A stretch of DNA of 40,494 nucleotides from Armatimonadaceae bacterium. Its GTDB lineage: Bacteria > Armatimonadota > Armatimonadia > Armatimonadales > Armatimonadaceae. Every line of letters begins with the position of its first letter. Position 1 is the stretch's first letter. Below are positions 1 through 10,279 of the stretch, piece after piece. Under the pieces are notes generated by a model, which saw only the letters and a list, made by a program, of their open reading frames with translations, was not told the DNA's origin and did not search any database. The stretch covers positions 1-40,494 of the forward strand of contig JAUJOK010000049.1 of assembly GCA_030447685.1 (NCBI GenBank), in the 5' to 3' direction. The translations under genes were made by a program, and so were the position numbers.

Positions 1-2
1 AC

Positions 3-1589
3 CCCGAGGCAATCAAAGGGTTCTATGAGGGGCAGAGACATCTTTCCGACCCCGCTGTCTGGCGCGCATGGACCGTGCCGATTCTCGCTTGGTCGGGATT
101 CCTGCTCACCCTGCTCTTCTGGGGCTACTGCCTGAATACGCTCCTGCGCCGACCGTGGATGGACTACGAGAAGCTCCCGTTTCCTGTCGCCCAGATTCCG
201 CTGGAGATGACCGGCGGCGGGGCCGTGGGACCGGATAGGGAAGGCGCGGTCCCTTTCTGGCGAAACCGGCTCCTTTGGCTGGGAATTCTGATCCCCGCCG
301 TGCTCCAATCCATCAATAGCGCGAGCCAAACGTTCGCGCCATCTATCCCGTACCTGCATCTCAAGCCGGACGATTCGCTGAACCTGGGCCGGATGCTCGA
401 AAACGTCCATCCCTGGAGGGCGGTGGGTTACTTTACGCTTGCCTTTTACCCGATCGCTATCGGACTGTCGTTTCTGCTGCCCGTCGACGTGAGCCTGTCC
501 TGCTGGCTCTTTTATCTGGTGGGCAAGGGAGAACTCATACTCAGCGCCGCGTTCGGCTTCAACGATGCGGGACGGTCGCAGTCGAGCGCCCGGATGCCGT
601 ATATTATGGAACAGGGAACCGGCGCATTTCTCGCCATCGCGCTGCTGTCGCTGTACGCCACCCGGCATCATCTTGTTGACTGCTGGGAGAAAGCGCGCAC
701 CGGCAGAGGACCCGACGATTCTGACGAGGCTATGTCTTACCGAATGGCTATCTTCGGCGGGTTGGCGGCAATTATAATGATGGGCGTGTTCGCCATTGCG
801 ATCGGCATGACCTGGTACGTCGCTCTGCTCTTTTTTTTGCTGTACGGGCTGTTCATGGTCACCTACACGCGCATCCGGGCCGAGGTCGGGCTGCCCTGGG
901 TAATGGCGGCGCTCTTTAACCCACATGGAATTCTGCTCGACATCGGTGGGCAGGGCCGCTACATGCCTCAGGACCTGACGGCGCTGGCTCGCTTCGAGTG
1001 GTTCGAGCTGGATTACCGCTCACATATGATGCCCAACCAGTTAGACGGCATGAAGATCGCGCGCACTGCGGGGGTAAGCCTGCGCGGGCTTTCCCTTGCT
1101 CTTGCGCTGGCTACGGTTTCCGCTCTTGTCGGTTCGTGGCTTTCGTGCCTGTACATCTTCTATACGTATGGAGCGACCACGGCGAACGTGAACACCTGGT
1201 ACGCAACAATGGGCAAGGTGCCCTACGACCTGCTCCAGAACCGCATTAATAACCCGGCCATGACCGATGTGCCGCGGGTGCTGGCGGTCCTGTTCGGCGG
1301 GGGCGTCACCACTGCGCTAACAGTTCTTCGCGCTCGTTTCGTGTGGTGGCCGTTCCACCCCATCGGCTACGTTGTCGCCAACACCTTTACGATGGACTGG
1401 CTGTGGTTCCCGACGCTACTCGGCTGGATATTTAAAGCGTCCCTGTTGCGCTACGGCGGCGTGCACCTGTTCCGCGCCGCGCTTCCGTTTTTCATCGGGC
1501 TGGTCATCGGCGACATCCTGATGGCGGCGCTTTGGACGCTCCTGTTTCTCGTTCTTAACATTCCGGGGTTCCGCACCTTCCCGATTTAG
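3..1589 (+). CDS. DUF6785/DUF6784-type polytopic membrane protein (C-terminal part, 5' end outside window)
   Basis: The frame is open from the left edge without a stop, so this is the C-terminal ~528 residues of a longer protein; the GTG at 75 is only an internal candidate start. About ten hydrophobic segments are visible. Family-like features are the N-terminal stretch with LNTLLRRPWMDYEKLPFP followed by QIPLEM, and the C-terminal WWPFHPIGYVVAN ... LPFFIGLVIGD block. This organisation matches the DUF6785 plus DUF6784 membrane proteins common in Armatimonadota and Planctomycetota, which look distantly transporter-like but have no established substrate. It ends with TAG and runs convergently into the - strand sugar locus. 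Family assignment is from remembered sequence character; the function is unknown. Confidence 0.8.
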   Translation, partial: PEAIKGFYEGQRHLSDPAVWRAWTVPILAWSGFLLTLLFWGYCLNTLLRRPWMDYEKLPFPVAQIPLEMTGGGAVGPDREGAVPFWRNRLLWLGILIPAVLQSINSASQTFAPSIPYLHLKPDDSLNLGRMLENVHPWRAVGYFTLAFYPIAIGLSFLLPVDVSLSCWLFYLVGKGELILSAAFGFNDAGRSQSSARMPYIMEQGTGAFLAIALLSLYATRHHLVDCWEKARTGRGPDDSDEAMSYRMAIFGGLAAIIMMGVFAIAIGMTWYVALLFFLLYGLFMVTYTRIRAEVGLPWVMAALFNPHGILLDIGGQGRYMPQDLTALARFEWFELDYRSHMMPNQLDGMKIARTAGVSLRGLSLALALATVSALVGSWLSCLYIFYTYGATTANVNTWYATMGKVPYDLLQNRINNPAMTDVPRVLAVLFGGGVTTALTVLRARFVWWPFHPIGYVVANTFTMDWLWFPTLLGWIFKASLLRYGGVHLFRAALPFFIGLVIGDILMAALWTLLFLVLNIPGFRTFPI

Positions 1590-1621
1590 CCGCCTGCAAA
1601 TACAGCTGAGGGGGGCAGTGT

Positions 1622-2212
1622 CTACCGGGATGCGGCGGCTTGGCGGATGTCGTACACCCAGAGTGAGCCCAGGTCACGAATGTAAAGGCGCCCGTTCGCA
1701 ACCGCCGGATGCGGCCAGGCTTTGGCCCCGCCCCGCTCGGGTTGGCCGGGCGGCGTGAAGCGGCCCAGTTCCCGGTAGCCTGCGGCAGTTGCCTCGACCA
1801 GCGCGACGTCCCCGTTCTCGCCCCGGACGTAGAGGCGACCGTCGGCATAGCAGACGGACGCGGGCCCCACCGAGCGCTCTTCCCACCGCACCTTGCCGTT
1901 CGAATATTCCGTGCAGAGCAGGACGGCGTTCGTCGTTCCGTACAGGTAGTCGCCCACCTTGACCGCACCGCCGAGCGCATTGGGCGCTTTGCGCTCGACG
2001 TAGACCGATTCTGCCGTAATCGCACCGCCCGTCGCCTGGAGCCGGGCTAATCCTCCCCCTGCTGCGGAAGCGGAGTAAATGGTACTGCCTACGCCCACGG
2101 GCGTGGCTGCGTGCACTCCGAAGCGCGTGTCCTGCGTCTTATCGAACCGCCACAGGAACTTGCCTGTTTGCGCGTCCACCCCCACCAACCCCTTGCTGAA
2201 GTACTGGACGTA
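1622..2212 (-). pseudogene. PQQ-like beta-propeller protein, C-terminal fragment
   Basis: About 197 residues remain. They begin with YVQYFSKGLVGVDAQTGKFLW, continue with propeller-type repeats (LYGTTNAVLLC, SVCYADGRLYVR, PAVANGRLYIRD) and stop with TAG at 1622-1624. The [VI]G[VI]DAQTGKxLW signature and repeated G-LYV blades are typical of secreted PQQ-like (outer membrane assembly/quinoprotein-like) propeller proteins of ~400 residues. The N-terminal half is absent: at 2213-2215 the frame hits TAG and the sequence becomes an IS256-type transposase. No start codon with a ribosome binding site is visible at the break. It is most likely a gene cut by insertion and deletion around the element. 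Confidence 0.75.
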
Positions 2213-2215
2213 CTA

Positions 2216-3071
2216 GCCACTTTGGCCCAGTTGGCACGCCAGGAGCGGGCGATCAGCGGGTAGAGTTGCTGCCACTTCTAGTCAAAAAGCGCCAGCTGCC
2301 GCTCGGCTTCTTCCAGGGTGGCTGCCTGGTAGATGCTCTTCAAGTCGCTGGCCACGTCTTTGCGGTCTTTGTGAGCGACATAGCTGAGCGAGTAGCGCAC
2401 CAGGTGTACCAGACAGATCTGTACCTGCGTGCGGGGATAAACAGCCTCAATGGCTTCGGAGAAGCCGCGCAGCCCGTCCACGCAGGCGATGTAGATGTCC
2501 TGCACGCCGCGGTTCTTCAGTTCCGTGATCACCTGCAGCCAGAACTTGGCACCTTCCGTTTCGGCGGCCCAGATGCCCAGCACTTCCTTGCGGCCAAAGA
2601 GGTTGACGCCAAAGGCGAAGTAGATGGCTTTGTTGACGACGCGCCCCTGGGACTTGACCTTGACCTGCAGTGCGTCCAGATACAGAATCGGGTAGATTGG
2701 GTCGAGCAGGCGGTTCTGCCACTCGCGCACTTCCTCCAGAACGGAATCGGTGACGGTGGAGATAAGACTGGGCGAGACGTCAACACCGTAGATCTCGTGC
2801 AGGTGCCCCTGGATCTCGCGCGTGGTCATGCCGCGCGCATACAAGGAGATGATCTTCTCGTCCATGACGTCGAAGCGCGTCTGCCCCTTCTTGATGAGCT
2901 GGGGCTCGAACTCGCTGTTGCGGTCGCGGGGCACCTCGATCTGCATTTGGCCGCGCTTGCCCTGGACGGTCTTGGCGGAGGTGCCGTTGCGGGAGTTGCC
3001 GCTGTTCTTGCCTTCAGGCGCGTGTTTGTCGTAGCCCAGATGGTGGGTCAGTTCCCCTTGCAGGGCACGCT
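2216..3071 (-). mobile_element. IS256-family transposase remnant, both ends missing
   Basis: The - strand encodes the middle of a Mutator/IS256-type transposase. It begins in frame near 3071 with LQGELTHHLGYDKHAPEG and runs through RNGTSAKTVQGKRG, MTTREIQGHLHEIYGVDVS, the first catalytic Asp in ILYLDALQVKV and the second in IACVDGLRGFSEAI. It reaches LFD, a TAG at 2278-2280, then in frame KWQQLYPLIARSWRANWA. The catalytic Glu region and C-terminus normally following this point are missing, as are about 60 N-terminal residues and any terminal inverted repeats. The longest uninterrupted piece is 2278-2946 (222 aa; full-length relatives are ~400). The element is dead and now fills the space between a PQQ-like fragment and a GH43-like gene. 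Confidence 0.9.
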
Positions 3072-3093
3072 CTCACCCCACCCCAGGCGGGAC

Positions 3094-3980
3094 TCACGCC
3101 TGCGCGTCCGCACCGCAGCACCGCAGCATCAGGTTCCGACCGACCGCCTCGCTGACGGGGAACACGCTAGCGTGGCGCGGGCCGGACGGGAAGTGCACCT
3201 GATCGGTGATGTCCCCCCAGTGGACACCGTCGGGGCTGGCGAGCGCGCCGAACGCCCCTTCATGAAGAAATCAAAGAATAGCGTCCACCCGTCGCCGCTC
3301 GCGCGCCGAAAGAGGGTCGGACCTTCCGTGAGCGAGGGCGTGATGAACTCGCTGATCTCCGTGAAGGGGCCGGTGGCGCGGGGCGCGGCGCAGATACAGA
3401 TTGCTTTCCATGTCTCGCCAGGGTGTAGTGGCTGCTCGTTGTTGCCGCGCTCGTCCTTGAAAGCCATCAGGTACAGGCCCTCATGGTAGGCCACCGTGGC
3501 GTCGATCACGCTGTAGCCGGGGTCAAAGAAGAGACGCGGCGCCGAATAGGACGCGAAATCCTTCGTCGTCGCCTCCCAGATAAGGTGGTTCCCGTCCGAC
3601 GCGCCGCTCGGCTCCGTGACCGAGGACGACCAGATGATTCGATACAGTCCTTCCTCGTAATCGAAGAAGCACTCGGGAGCCCAGCAGTTGCGCACGCCAG
3701 GCACGTCGCCCATGATGGGCAGAAGCTGCTGCTCCGACCAGTCCAGCAGATCGTCGGAGACGGCGTGGACGATGCTGTCGCTGTGCCAGCCGACCGTCGC
3801 CAAAAGGTGGAACAGGCCGCCCTGGTCGGCAAACACGAACGGGTCGCGCAGCCTCCCCGCGCCGTGAGTGCCGTGAAGGAGGGGCCGGTTCCCGTTCAAC
3901 GGCTCCCAGCGCAGGCCGTCCTCGCTGACGGCCAGGTGCAGCGCCTCGGACTCGGTGCGGAAGTAGGACATCGCGAACAT
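3094..3980 (-). pseudogene. GH43/GH32-like five-bladed propeller glycosidase, one frameshift
   Basis: The start is ATG at 3980, six bases after the GH2 stop, so both are likely on one transcript. The protein shows the repeated W-x-x-L / RDPFVF / NCWAPECFF / GYSVIDATV / TEGPTLF pattern of GH43- and GH32-type beta-propeller enzymes; the Asp of RDPF and the Glu of WAPE and TEGP are the expected acidic positions. Lacking a signal peptide, it is probably cytoplasmic. After FFDFFMKG the frame breaks: adding one G to the GGGG run near 3256-3259 restores a good ending (DGVHWGDITDQVHFPSGP, then SEAVGRNLMLRCCG) with TGA at 3094-3096. As read, the unshifted frame runs to 3129. Substrate not predictable. 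Confidence 0.75.
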
Positions 3981-3986
3981 GCGCGT

Positions 3987-5897
3987 CTATTCCCCGGCCT
4001 CGCGCTCGATGGCGGCGATCCGCTCCTGGATCGCCCGAATGCGGTCGATGTCGAACTTGGGCTTCCGGTGGAAGTCGTAGATGCCGTTCTCCTCGGGGTA
4101 GATGTCTGTCAGCTGCGTGTAGCAGTAGCCGAACATGAAGAGGTTGTCGAGCAGGACATTGCAGACGGCCTCGAAGCGGGCGTAGAAGTCCTCCAAGTCC
4201 ACCGGGTCGGAGCCGTAGCCCCAGCTGGTCTTGCGCTCGGTCTGGTTCTCCTGCGCGCTCTTGATCGGGGCGTCGGGGTTCCACTTGAAGCCGCCGAACT
4301 CGCTGACGAAATACGGCTGACCGCGCCAGGGGAGCGACCAGGCGGTGCGCGGCGTCGTGCTGGTCCCGGTCGGCGGCTCGGTGTGCGGGTTGGCGAAGGC
4401 CCGCCCTTCGGGAAAGCCGGAGTGCCGCCAGGTGAACTTGCGCAGGCCCTCGGCGAAGTCTTTTTCGTAGATGTAGTCGTGCGAGTCGTAGATGTCGGAT
4501 TCCGCGACACGGTGCGCATAGCCGGAAGTGTCCAGCACAGGGCGGGTGGTGTCCATCGCCTTGGTGGCGAGGAACAGGGCGCGCGTGGCATCGTCGAGCA
4601 TGGTGATCCGGTCGTGCAGGTTCTGGGCCGTTTCGTTGAGCGGGCACCAGCCGATGATCGACGGGTGCGAGTAGTCGCGCTCCAGCGCCTCCAGCCACTG
4701 GGCGGCATAGGTGATGCCGGGCTGCTGGTGGTCATGGGACGGTCCCTGCCCGCTGCACCCCCAGTCGGCGAACTCCCCCCAGATGAGGTACCCCAGCCGG
4801 TCGGCGTGGTACAGGAACCGCTCCTCGAAGACCTTCTGGTGCAGGCGCGCGCCGTTGAACCCGGCGGCAAGCGAAAACTCGATGTCTTTTACCAGGGCGT
4901 CGTCCGTCGGGGCGGTCATCATGCCGTCCGGGTAATAGCCCTGATCCAGCACCAGTCGCTGAAAGACGCTCTCGCCGTTGATCCTCACCTTTATGCCGTC
5001 CAGGGCGACACCGCGAAGGCCTGCGTAACTCTGCGCCCGGTCCACGACCCGGCCCGCGCCATTGAGCAGTTCGATCTCCAGGCCGTAGAGGTGCGGATCG
5101 CGAGGCGACCACAGACGCAGGCGGTCATCGGGAATCTTCAGGTCAAGGCGGGGCGACAGGTCGAGGTCGGCGCGGCAGTCGGCTTCGACGACAACACCGC
5201 TGGCGTCCCGTACCCTGGCCCGCAGGCGGTACCCTTTGCGGTTCCCGGAAAGCGGCTGCTCCAGCCGGATGCAGGAGTTTGCTACATCCGGCGTGAGGCG
5301 GGGGCGGCGCAGATGAATATCCGGCGCTGGCTCCATCCAGACACTCTGCCAGATGCCGGTGGTCCGGGTGTAGAAGCAGGAGTAGGGCGCGTACTGGGTG
5401 GATTGCTTGCCGCGCGGCTGGGAAGTGCGGTTCTCGTCCCGGGCACGCAGGATAATCGTGATCGTCTCCCCCGCCTCCGCCAGTCCGCGCAGGTCGCACG
5501 TGACCGGCGTAAAGCCGCCCCGGTGACGCCCGACCTCCTTCGCCTTCCCGCCGGTCGCGTTCGAGACTACCCAGATCGTCGCGTCATAGTCCACTGCCTG
5601 AAAGTGGAGCAGGACGCTCCTGCCGCGCCACGCCTCCGGGATCGCCACCGCGCGCCGGTACCAGACCGCGTGCAGGAAGTCCGTATCGCCGACGCCGGAA
5701 AGCTCCGATTCCGGGCAGAAGGGAACGAGGATGCTTCCCCTTAGCTCGCGCTCCAGCAGGCCGCGCTCCTTGCCGCTGTCACCGGCATCGATCTCGAACT
5801 GCCACTCACCATTCAGGCACAGCCACTCAGGGCGTCCGCTGCTTTCGTCCAGGCGGACGAACTGCGGGCGCGGGTATTCCGGTCGGGGTATCTGCAC
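3987..5897 (-). CDS. Glycoside hydrolase family 2 protein
   Basis: 636 residues with a GTG start at 5897 preceded by GGGAG. Domain order is that of GH2 beta-galactosidase/glucuronidase relatives: a jelly-roll sugar-binding domain (~20-190, with WYRRAVAIP and GGFTPVTCDL), an immunoglobulin-like domain (~195-300), then a TIM barrel from ~310. The proton donor is Glu422 in the PLNET motif and the nucleophile Glu533 in VSEFGG; both are present. No signal peptide is visible, so it probably acts in the cytoplasm on imported oligosaccharide. It lies between a Gfo/Idh oxidoreductase and the GH43-like gene with short spacing. The exact glycoside is not deducible; intact and uninterrupted, unlike both neighbours. 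Confidence 0.92.
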   Translation of the reverse strand: MQIPRPEYPRPQFVRLDESSGRPEWLCLNGEWQFEIDAGDSGKERGLLERELRGSILVPFCPESELSGVGDTDFLHAVWYRRAVAIPEAWRGRSVLLHFQAVDYDATIWVVSNATGGKAKEVGRHRGGFTPVTCDLRGLAEAGETITIILRARDENRTSQPRGKQSTQYAPYSCFYTRTTGIWQSVWMEPAPDIHLRRPRLTPDVANSCIRLEQPLSGNRKGYRLRARVRDASGVVVEADCRADLDLSPRLDLKIPDDRLRLWSPRDPHLYGLEIELLNGAGRVVDRAQSYAGLRGVALDGIKVRINGESVFQRLVLDQGYYPDGMMTAPTDDALVKDIEFSLAAGFNGARLHQKVFEERFLYHADRLGYLIWGEFADWGCSGQGPSHDHQQPGITYAAQWLEALERDYSHPSIIGWCPLNETAQNLHDRITMLDDATRALFLATKAMDTTRPVLDTSGYAHRVAESDIYDSHDYIYEKDFAEGLRKFTWRHSGFPEGRAFANPHTEPPTGTSTTPRTAWSLPWRGQPYFVSEFGGFKWNPDAPIKSAQENQTERKTSWGYGSDPVDLEDFYARFEAVCNVLLDNLFMFGYCYTQLTDIYPEENGIYDFHRKPKFDIDRIRAIQERIAAIEREAGE

Positions 5898-6008
5898 AGA
5901 TATATCTTCTCCCAGGATTTGTTTTCTATTGGATGATTCCAGCGGCGGTTTGGATTCAGGTGCCGTAAGAGGATAGGGATTGGCAGTTTGGACTCGGGAA
6001 CCGTTGGC

Positions 6009-6996
6009 TTATCGCAGGGACACGTGCCTGCTGGATTGGAAAGATTCAATAGCGGCATAGGCCAGAGCCAGCGCGCGCCGCCCGGCCGCGGCGGGCGCCG
6101 GCGGCGGCGCGCCCTGCCGGAACGCGCTCAGCATCGCCTCCATGTACGAATCGAAGGTGCGCTGGAACTCGCGGTCGCGGTCGTTGAAGTACCCGGCCTG
6201 CCAGACCTCGGCGGTCTAGCTCCCCCCAGCCTGAAAGGAGTACCGGCGCACCCTGTCTTAGACCACCATGCGGCCCCGCGTGCCGCTCACTTCCCGCACG
6301 TGCGTGCCCGCGTAGGCAAACCACGAGTCGTAGGTCCCCACCAGACTGCCGACCGCGCCGCTTTAGAATCGAATCGCCACCGCCAGGGTACGAAAACCCC
6401 CCCCCGTCTTGTCAGTCATCTCGGGCGATACGGACGCGATAGGGCCGCAGAGGAACTCCAGCATGTCGAAGCCGTGACACTGCGTTTCTATCAGGTTCGC
6501 ATGGGGGTGATCGCGCGGTCTTCTCGCCGAAGCGCCAGGTCGCGAACACGGCATCGCCGACGCAGCCATTCGCTATCGCTTCACGTGCCTGAACGGGCCG
6601 CGCGTAGCGATGATTGAAGTTGATAGCAAAAAAGAGGTCCCGCTTCTGCGCTTCCTGAGAAGCCGGTCCGCTTCCTCCAGCTCGAACACCAGCGGCTTTT
6701 CCACCAGCAGCGGGAAACCGGCCTGGATCACCTGTGCAGCGTAACATCGAAATGCCCTGCCCGGCAGGCAGATGCTGACGAGGTCGGGACGCTCGCGCTC
6801 CAGCATCTCGGCAATATCGAAATAAGGGCGCGCCCGGAACTGCTCCGCCCGGCGCCTTGTCTTCTCCGGGTCCGCCCCACGACAGCGCACAGATGAACGT
6901 CGGGATTGAGAAAGACGCGGGCATGCTGCAATCCCCAGCCCCTGCGCCGACGAGAGCGACTTTTATGGTTCCGCTGCTGCGCCCCGCTGTACTCAT
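6009..6996 (-). pseudogene. Gfo/Idh/MocA family oxidoreductase, multiply disrupted
   Basis: The start ATG at 6996 overlaps the upstream dehydrogenase stop as ATGA, implying translational coupling. Reading across four frame changes gives a recognisable family member: TIKVALVGAGA (Rossmann), then DPEKTRRRAEQ, RPDLVSICLPG, the active-site motif LLVEKPLVFE, FAINFNHRYAR, HANLIETQCHGFDML, and a C-terminal sheet domain ending at TAA 6009-6011. Frame breaks fall near 6945, 6875, 6665 and 6510. The last ~160 codons are in one frame but contain three stops (6363-6365 TAA, 6258-6260 TAA, 6216-6218 TAG), each where the family usually has Glu. Such enzymes oxidise or epimerise sugars with NAD(P). As sequenced it is not functional. 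Confidence 0.8.
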
Positions 6997-8006
6997 TGCT
7001 CGATCACCACCTTGCCGGTCTCGCCCTTCCAGAATGTCTCGAACGCCCTGAATCTCATCCACCCCAAAGCGGTGCGTGATGATCTGTTCAGGTGGGCGAT
7101 GGACGCGCAGGCGCTCCAGATTGGCGGGCAGCTCATCATAGCGGAAGTATTCGCTGCCCAGCACCGCGCGCTCCGGGGCGATCACGTCGCGGTTAACATT
7201 CAGCGTCAGTTCGCCACCGTGACCGACGCAGACGAGTGAACCGTCCCGGTCAATGGCTGGTAGGGCGGCCTGCCGAGCCAGGGCGTTGCCGCTCGTGTCA
7301 ATTGCCACGTCCACGCGCTCCTGCCCGTGCGCGCGCAGCCCGTCCTGGGGGCTTGCTCGCGCACGTCCAGGGCTGACCGCCAAGGTCTGGTCAGGTTGAG
7401 GCGGTACGGCACCACATCGGTGACAAAAACAGGCAGACCCTCACCGAGCAGGAGCCGCGCCATGGCGAGGACGCCCAGGCCGATAGGACCCGCGCCGACC
7501 ACGAGGGATCCTATCGCCAGCTCCATCTTCAGTGCTCCGCTCGATGGCGTGGCCGCCGGTGCCCATGATGTCGAGCAGCACGTCGCCTCGGCGGGCGAAA
7601 TGTCCTCCCCCACGGGGAAAATATGGTTTCGTTGACCACCCATAGGCACCGTAGCCGCCATCGCGGTTGAAACCCATATCGCCGCGCTTTGCCAGCGGGC
7701 AGTTGGTGCGCCCGCGCAAGCAGCTCCGGCACTCCCCGCAGAAGTCCATCAGGAAGACGATGCCAGCGGCGCCTACAGGGGTGGTGGTTCCGGCCCCGCC
7801 GCCGCGACGACTCCCGCTTTCATGCCCCGGCGTCACCTCCGTACCGTTGAAGAACTGACCCTGCTCGGACCCACAGCGCATTCGCCTTCACCTGTATGGG
7901 GCGAGCTGTCCAGGCCCGGCTCCGGCACGAGTTTTTCAATAGGGCCGATCCTGCCCTCGCCCAGGAAGCGCGGGACGTACATCGTATCGGGGATGATGTT
8001 GTTCAT
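6993..8006 (-). pseudogene. Zinc-type medium-chain dehydrogenase, multiply frameshifted
   Basis: The start ATG at 8006 is preceded by AGGA. The reconstructed protein is ~335 residues, normal for this family: MNNIIPDTMYVPRFLGEG, GSEQGQFFNGTEVTPGHES (catalytic-zinc His-Glu), the four-Cys structural zinc loop in FCGECRSCLRGRTNC, VVGAGPIGLGVLAMARLL (cofactor fold), DTSGN, GHGGELTLN, and an end matching FWKGETGKVVIEQ in the third frame, TGA at 6993-6995. At least five single-base shifts interrupt it. Relatives are threonine-, sorbitol- or L-iditol-dehydrogenase-like enzymes oxidising polyols or sugars with NAD(P). Its stop overlaps the start of the Gfo/Idh gene, so the two probably acted in sequence on one intermediate. 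Confidence 0.8.
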
Positions 8007-8140
8007 TAGCTGTCCTATTCTGGTAACGATGCAAGTTCCGTGCCGGAGGGTGTGATCTGCTTTCGAGAGCAAGAGCAGGGTAAGCTGTTGCCTGGTTTTC
8101 GCGCAGGAAGCGACTGATAATCAACAGAACACTACAGCAG

Positions 8141-10245
8141 TTAATGCCCTTGCGCACCGCGGAACGTGAAGACGACCAGGAGTGCGGCGGTAACGAAACG
8201 CTCCACCCGGACCTCCTCCTGTGGCGGCACCGTAAACAGGCGCGGTGGCGACCGTGTCGGGACGTTCCCATGTGTTGCGCGCTCGCGGATCGGGCGCCGA
8301 CAGAATGGTTGCCGAAACCTGTTTCGCGGCAAATCCGTCCACGTTCAGCCGCACGAGACGCGCCTCCGTCCGATTGCGATTGACGACAAAAGCGACCAGC
8401 GTCCGCCGTCTATCTCCCAGAGCGCTAAACACGTCAATGTCCGGTACGTCAGTGACTGCTGGCAGGTAGCCGCGCCGGGGCACGTCACGGCCCGGCCCAA
8501 CCCACTGCGTCGCGACCGGGTAACGGGGCGGGCGGCGGCATACAACTGCTGCGTGTAGTATTGGGGATCGACGATCACTACGCCATTGGGCTTCTCGATG
8601 CCGCCGCCGTGCATGAGGCCGGTCATGTTGGCAAGCGTTACCCAATCACTGTGGTGGAGCAGCGCGTTGAGCGTCAACGCGTTAAAGATCGCGCCCGCTG
8701 GACGTCGTGGTTCGGGCTTTCCCACCACCGGTCGCCCCCGACGATGATTCCCCACTCGGTCAGGGCAATGCGGGTCGGAGCGTCAGACCCGTAGAGACTG
8801 CGGATACGCCGGATCAGCGTGGGCAGGAGCGTCCGGTCGAGGAAGGCCGGGTGCGCCATCGCGCTCTCATATTGGTCGGCATAAGGCATCTTGTGCAGAT
8901 CGCCGGGTAACGGGACGAGGGGGTGGGCGGAAAGCCATTCGGGAAGCCGTGCACCGCTTTGCGCCGCAGCGCGCAGTACCGCTTCGTTCCAAGCGTCGCC
9001 ACGCGCTAGTCCCTCGGGCTGAAACTCATCGCCTCTGCCGGTGGCGATGATCTTAATGCGCGGGTCCGCCTTGAGCATGGCGTCGCGGAAGCGCACGAAT
9101 CGGGCGGCGTTGCCCGCCGCATCCGTGTGGCCGATCTGCCAGCCGCCGTATAGTTCATTGCCGATCTCCCACACCGGCACGCGGAGCGACTTGGCATTGC
9201 AGTAGCGCACCCACGCCGCCGCCTCTTCCGGCGTGCCGTCCCCGGCGTTGACGCAGAAGTGCGCGGTCGCGCCGATGCGGCGGGCGAAATCCAGGAACTC
9301 ATCGGTTCCAAAATGGTTCGGCTCGATGCCGCCCCAGGCCGGATTGCGGCGTGTGGGGCGCTGGGCGCGCGGCCCGACCCCGTCGCGCCAGTGGTACCCG
9401 CTGACGAAGTTGCCGCCGGGATAGCGCAGGAGGGGAATGCGCCAGGCGCGCGCCTTGGCGATCACGTCCGGATCCATGCCGTTCACCGCGTCGTCGGGGA
9501 AAACTTCGATCTGGTCCACGTCAATGGCTTTGCCGCCGGAGTGAGTGAGCGAGAACCGCGCAGGTTCGCCTTGGGTCAGCGCTCCCGCAGGCAGTTGCCA
9601 TCGGAGCGTCCGCTTTTCCCACCTGCCGTCGCCACTGGGTGCAACATTGACGGGTACTTTCAGCGCCACCGGTCCGGCCAAGCCCTCCCCGCGCCGCAGC
9701 GTCAGGGTCATCTGTCCCGCGCCCTGCGGCGTACGCGCATAGAGGGTAAGAGAATACTTCCGCGTACGGTGCGTGGGGAGGAATATGCGCTGACTCAGCG
9801 CGTCGTCGGCATCGGCAAGACGTACACAGCGCGGCGACAGGTAGCCCCCTTCCTGCCAGGCACCTCCCGTCAGGTTCCACGCCGCCGGTTCGGGGTCGCG
9901 CTCCTCGATCCGCTCCAGGTTCGGATTGAGCAGGACCTGCGCCCAGATACCTTCATAGACGACGCCCCCCAGGTGCTCCACGAAATTGCCGAAGACGTTC
10001 TGCTGGATCGGTGACGCGGCGACGCGCGCGGCGTTGATGCGGATACGCGTGACCTGTCCCGGCGCCGTGTCATCGCGGCGATACGTGAACAGCAGCGCCT
10101 GCGCCGAGGCGGACGGCAGGGGCGCGGAACGTGTGGAGGCCGATCCGTCCGCTGGTGAGGGGCGCAGCGTACAGGCTATGGATGCGGCGGCGCTCGCCAG
10201 GAGCGTGACCGCCAGGGGGAATCGCCGCCAGGGGTGGTAAATCAT
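8141..10245 (-). pseudogene. GH51-like alpha-L-arabinofuranosidase lipoprotein, 3' third frameshifted
   Basis: The start ATG at 10245 follows AAGGAAA. The N-terminus carries a lipoprotein-type signal (LLASAAASIAC), so it should sit outside the cytoplasm. A carbohydrate-binding-like region (~100-240) precedes the barrel. GH51 landmarks are present: FGNFVEHLGGVVYEGIW, RYPGGNFVSGYHWRDG, EPNHFGTDEF, the acid/base Glu364 in WEIGNEL and the nucleophile Glu497 in LTEWG. The open frame ends at 8674; coding continues in other frames (FNALTLNALLHHSDWVTLAN, QYYTQQLYA, DIDVFSALGD, FTVPPQEEVRVE) to TAA 8141-8143, with breaks near 8700, 8500 and 8320. Expected activity is release of terminal alpha-L-arabinofuranose. 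Both catalytic residues precede the first break. Confidence 0.85.
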
Positions 10246-10279
10246 GGTGTTTCCTTACTTGTCCCGTTGTGCCCCAAAA

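Noticed and set aside
2266-3489. A 407-codon open frame on the + strand.
   Set aside because: It crosses the IS256 remnant and the GH43-like gene end on the opposite strand and shows no recognisable protein.
3483-5744. A 753-codon open frame on the + strand.
   Set aside because: It lies opposite the GH2 gene, has no family character or ribosome binding site, and is an antisense by-product of high GC; the - strand frame has both GH2 catalytic Glu residues.
6009-6480. Reassignment of TAA/TAG to glutamate.
   Set aside because: Intact neighbours such as DUF6785, GH2 and ParA use TAG or TAA as ordinary stops and contain none internally, so recoding is not supported.
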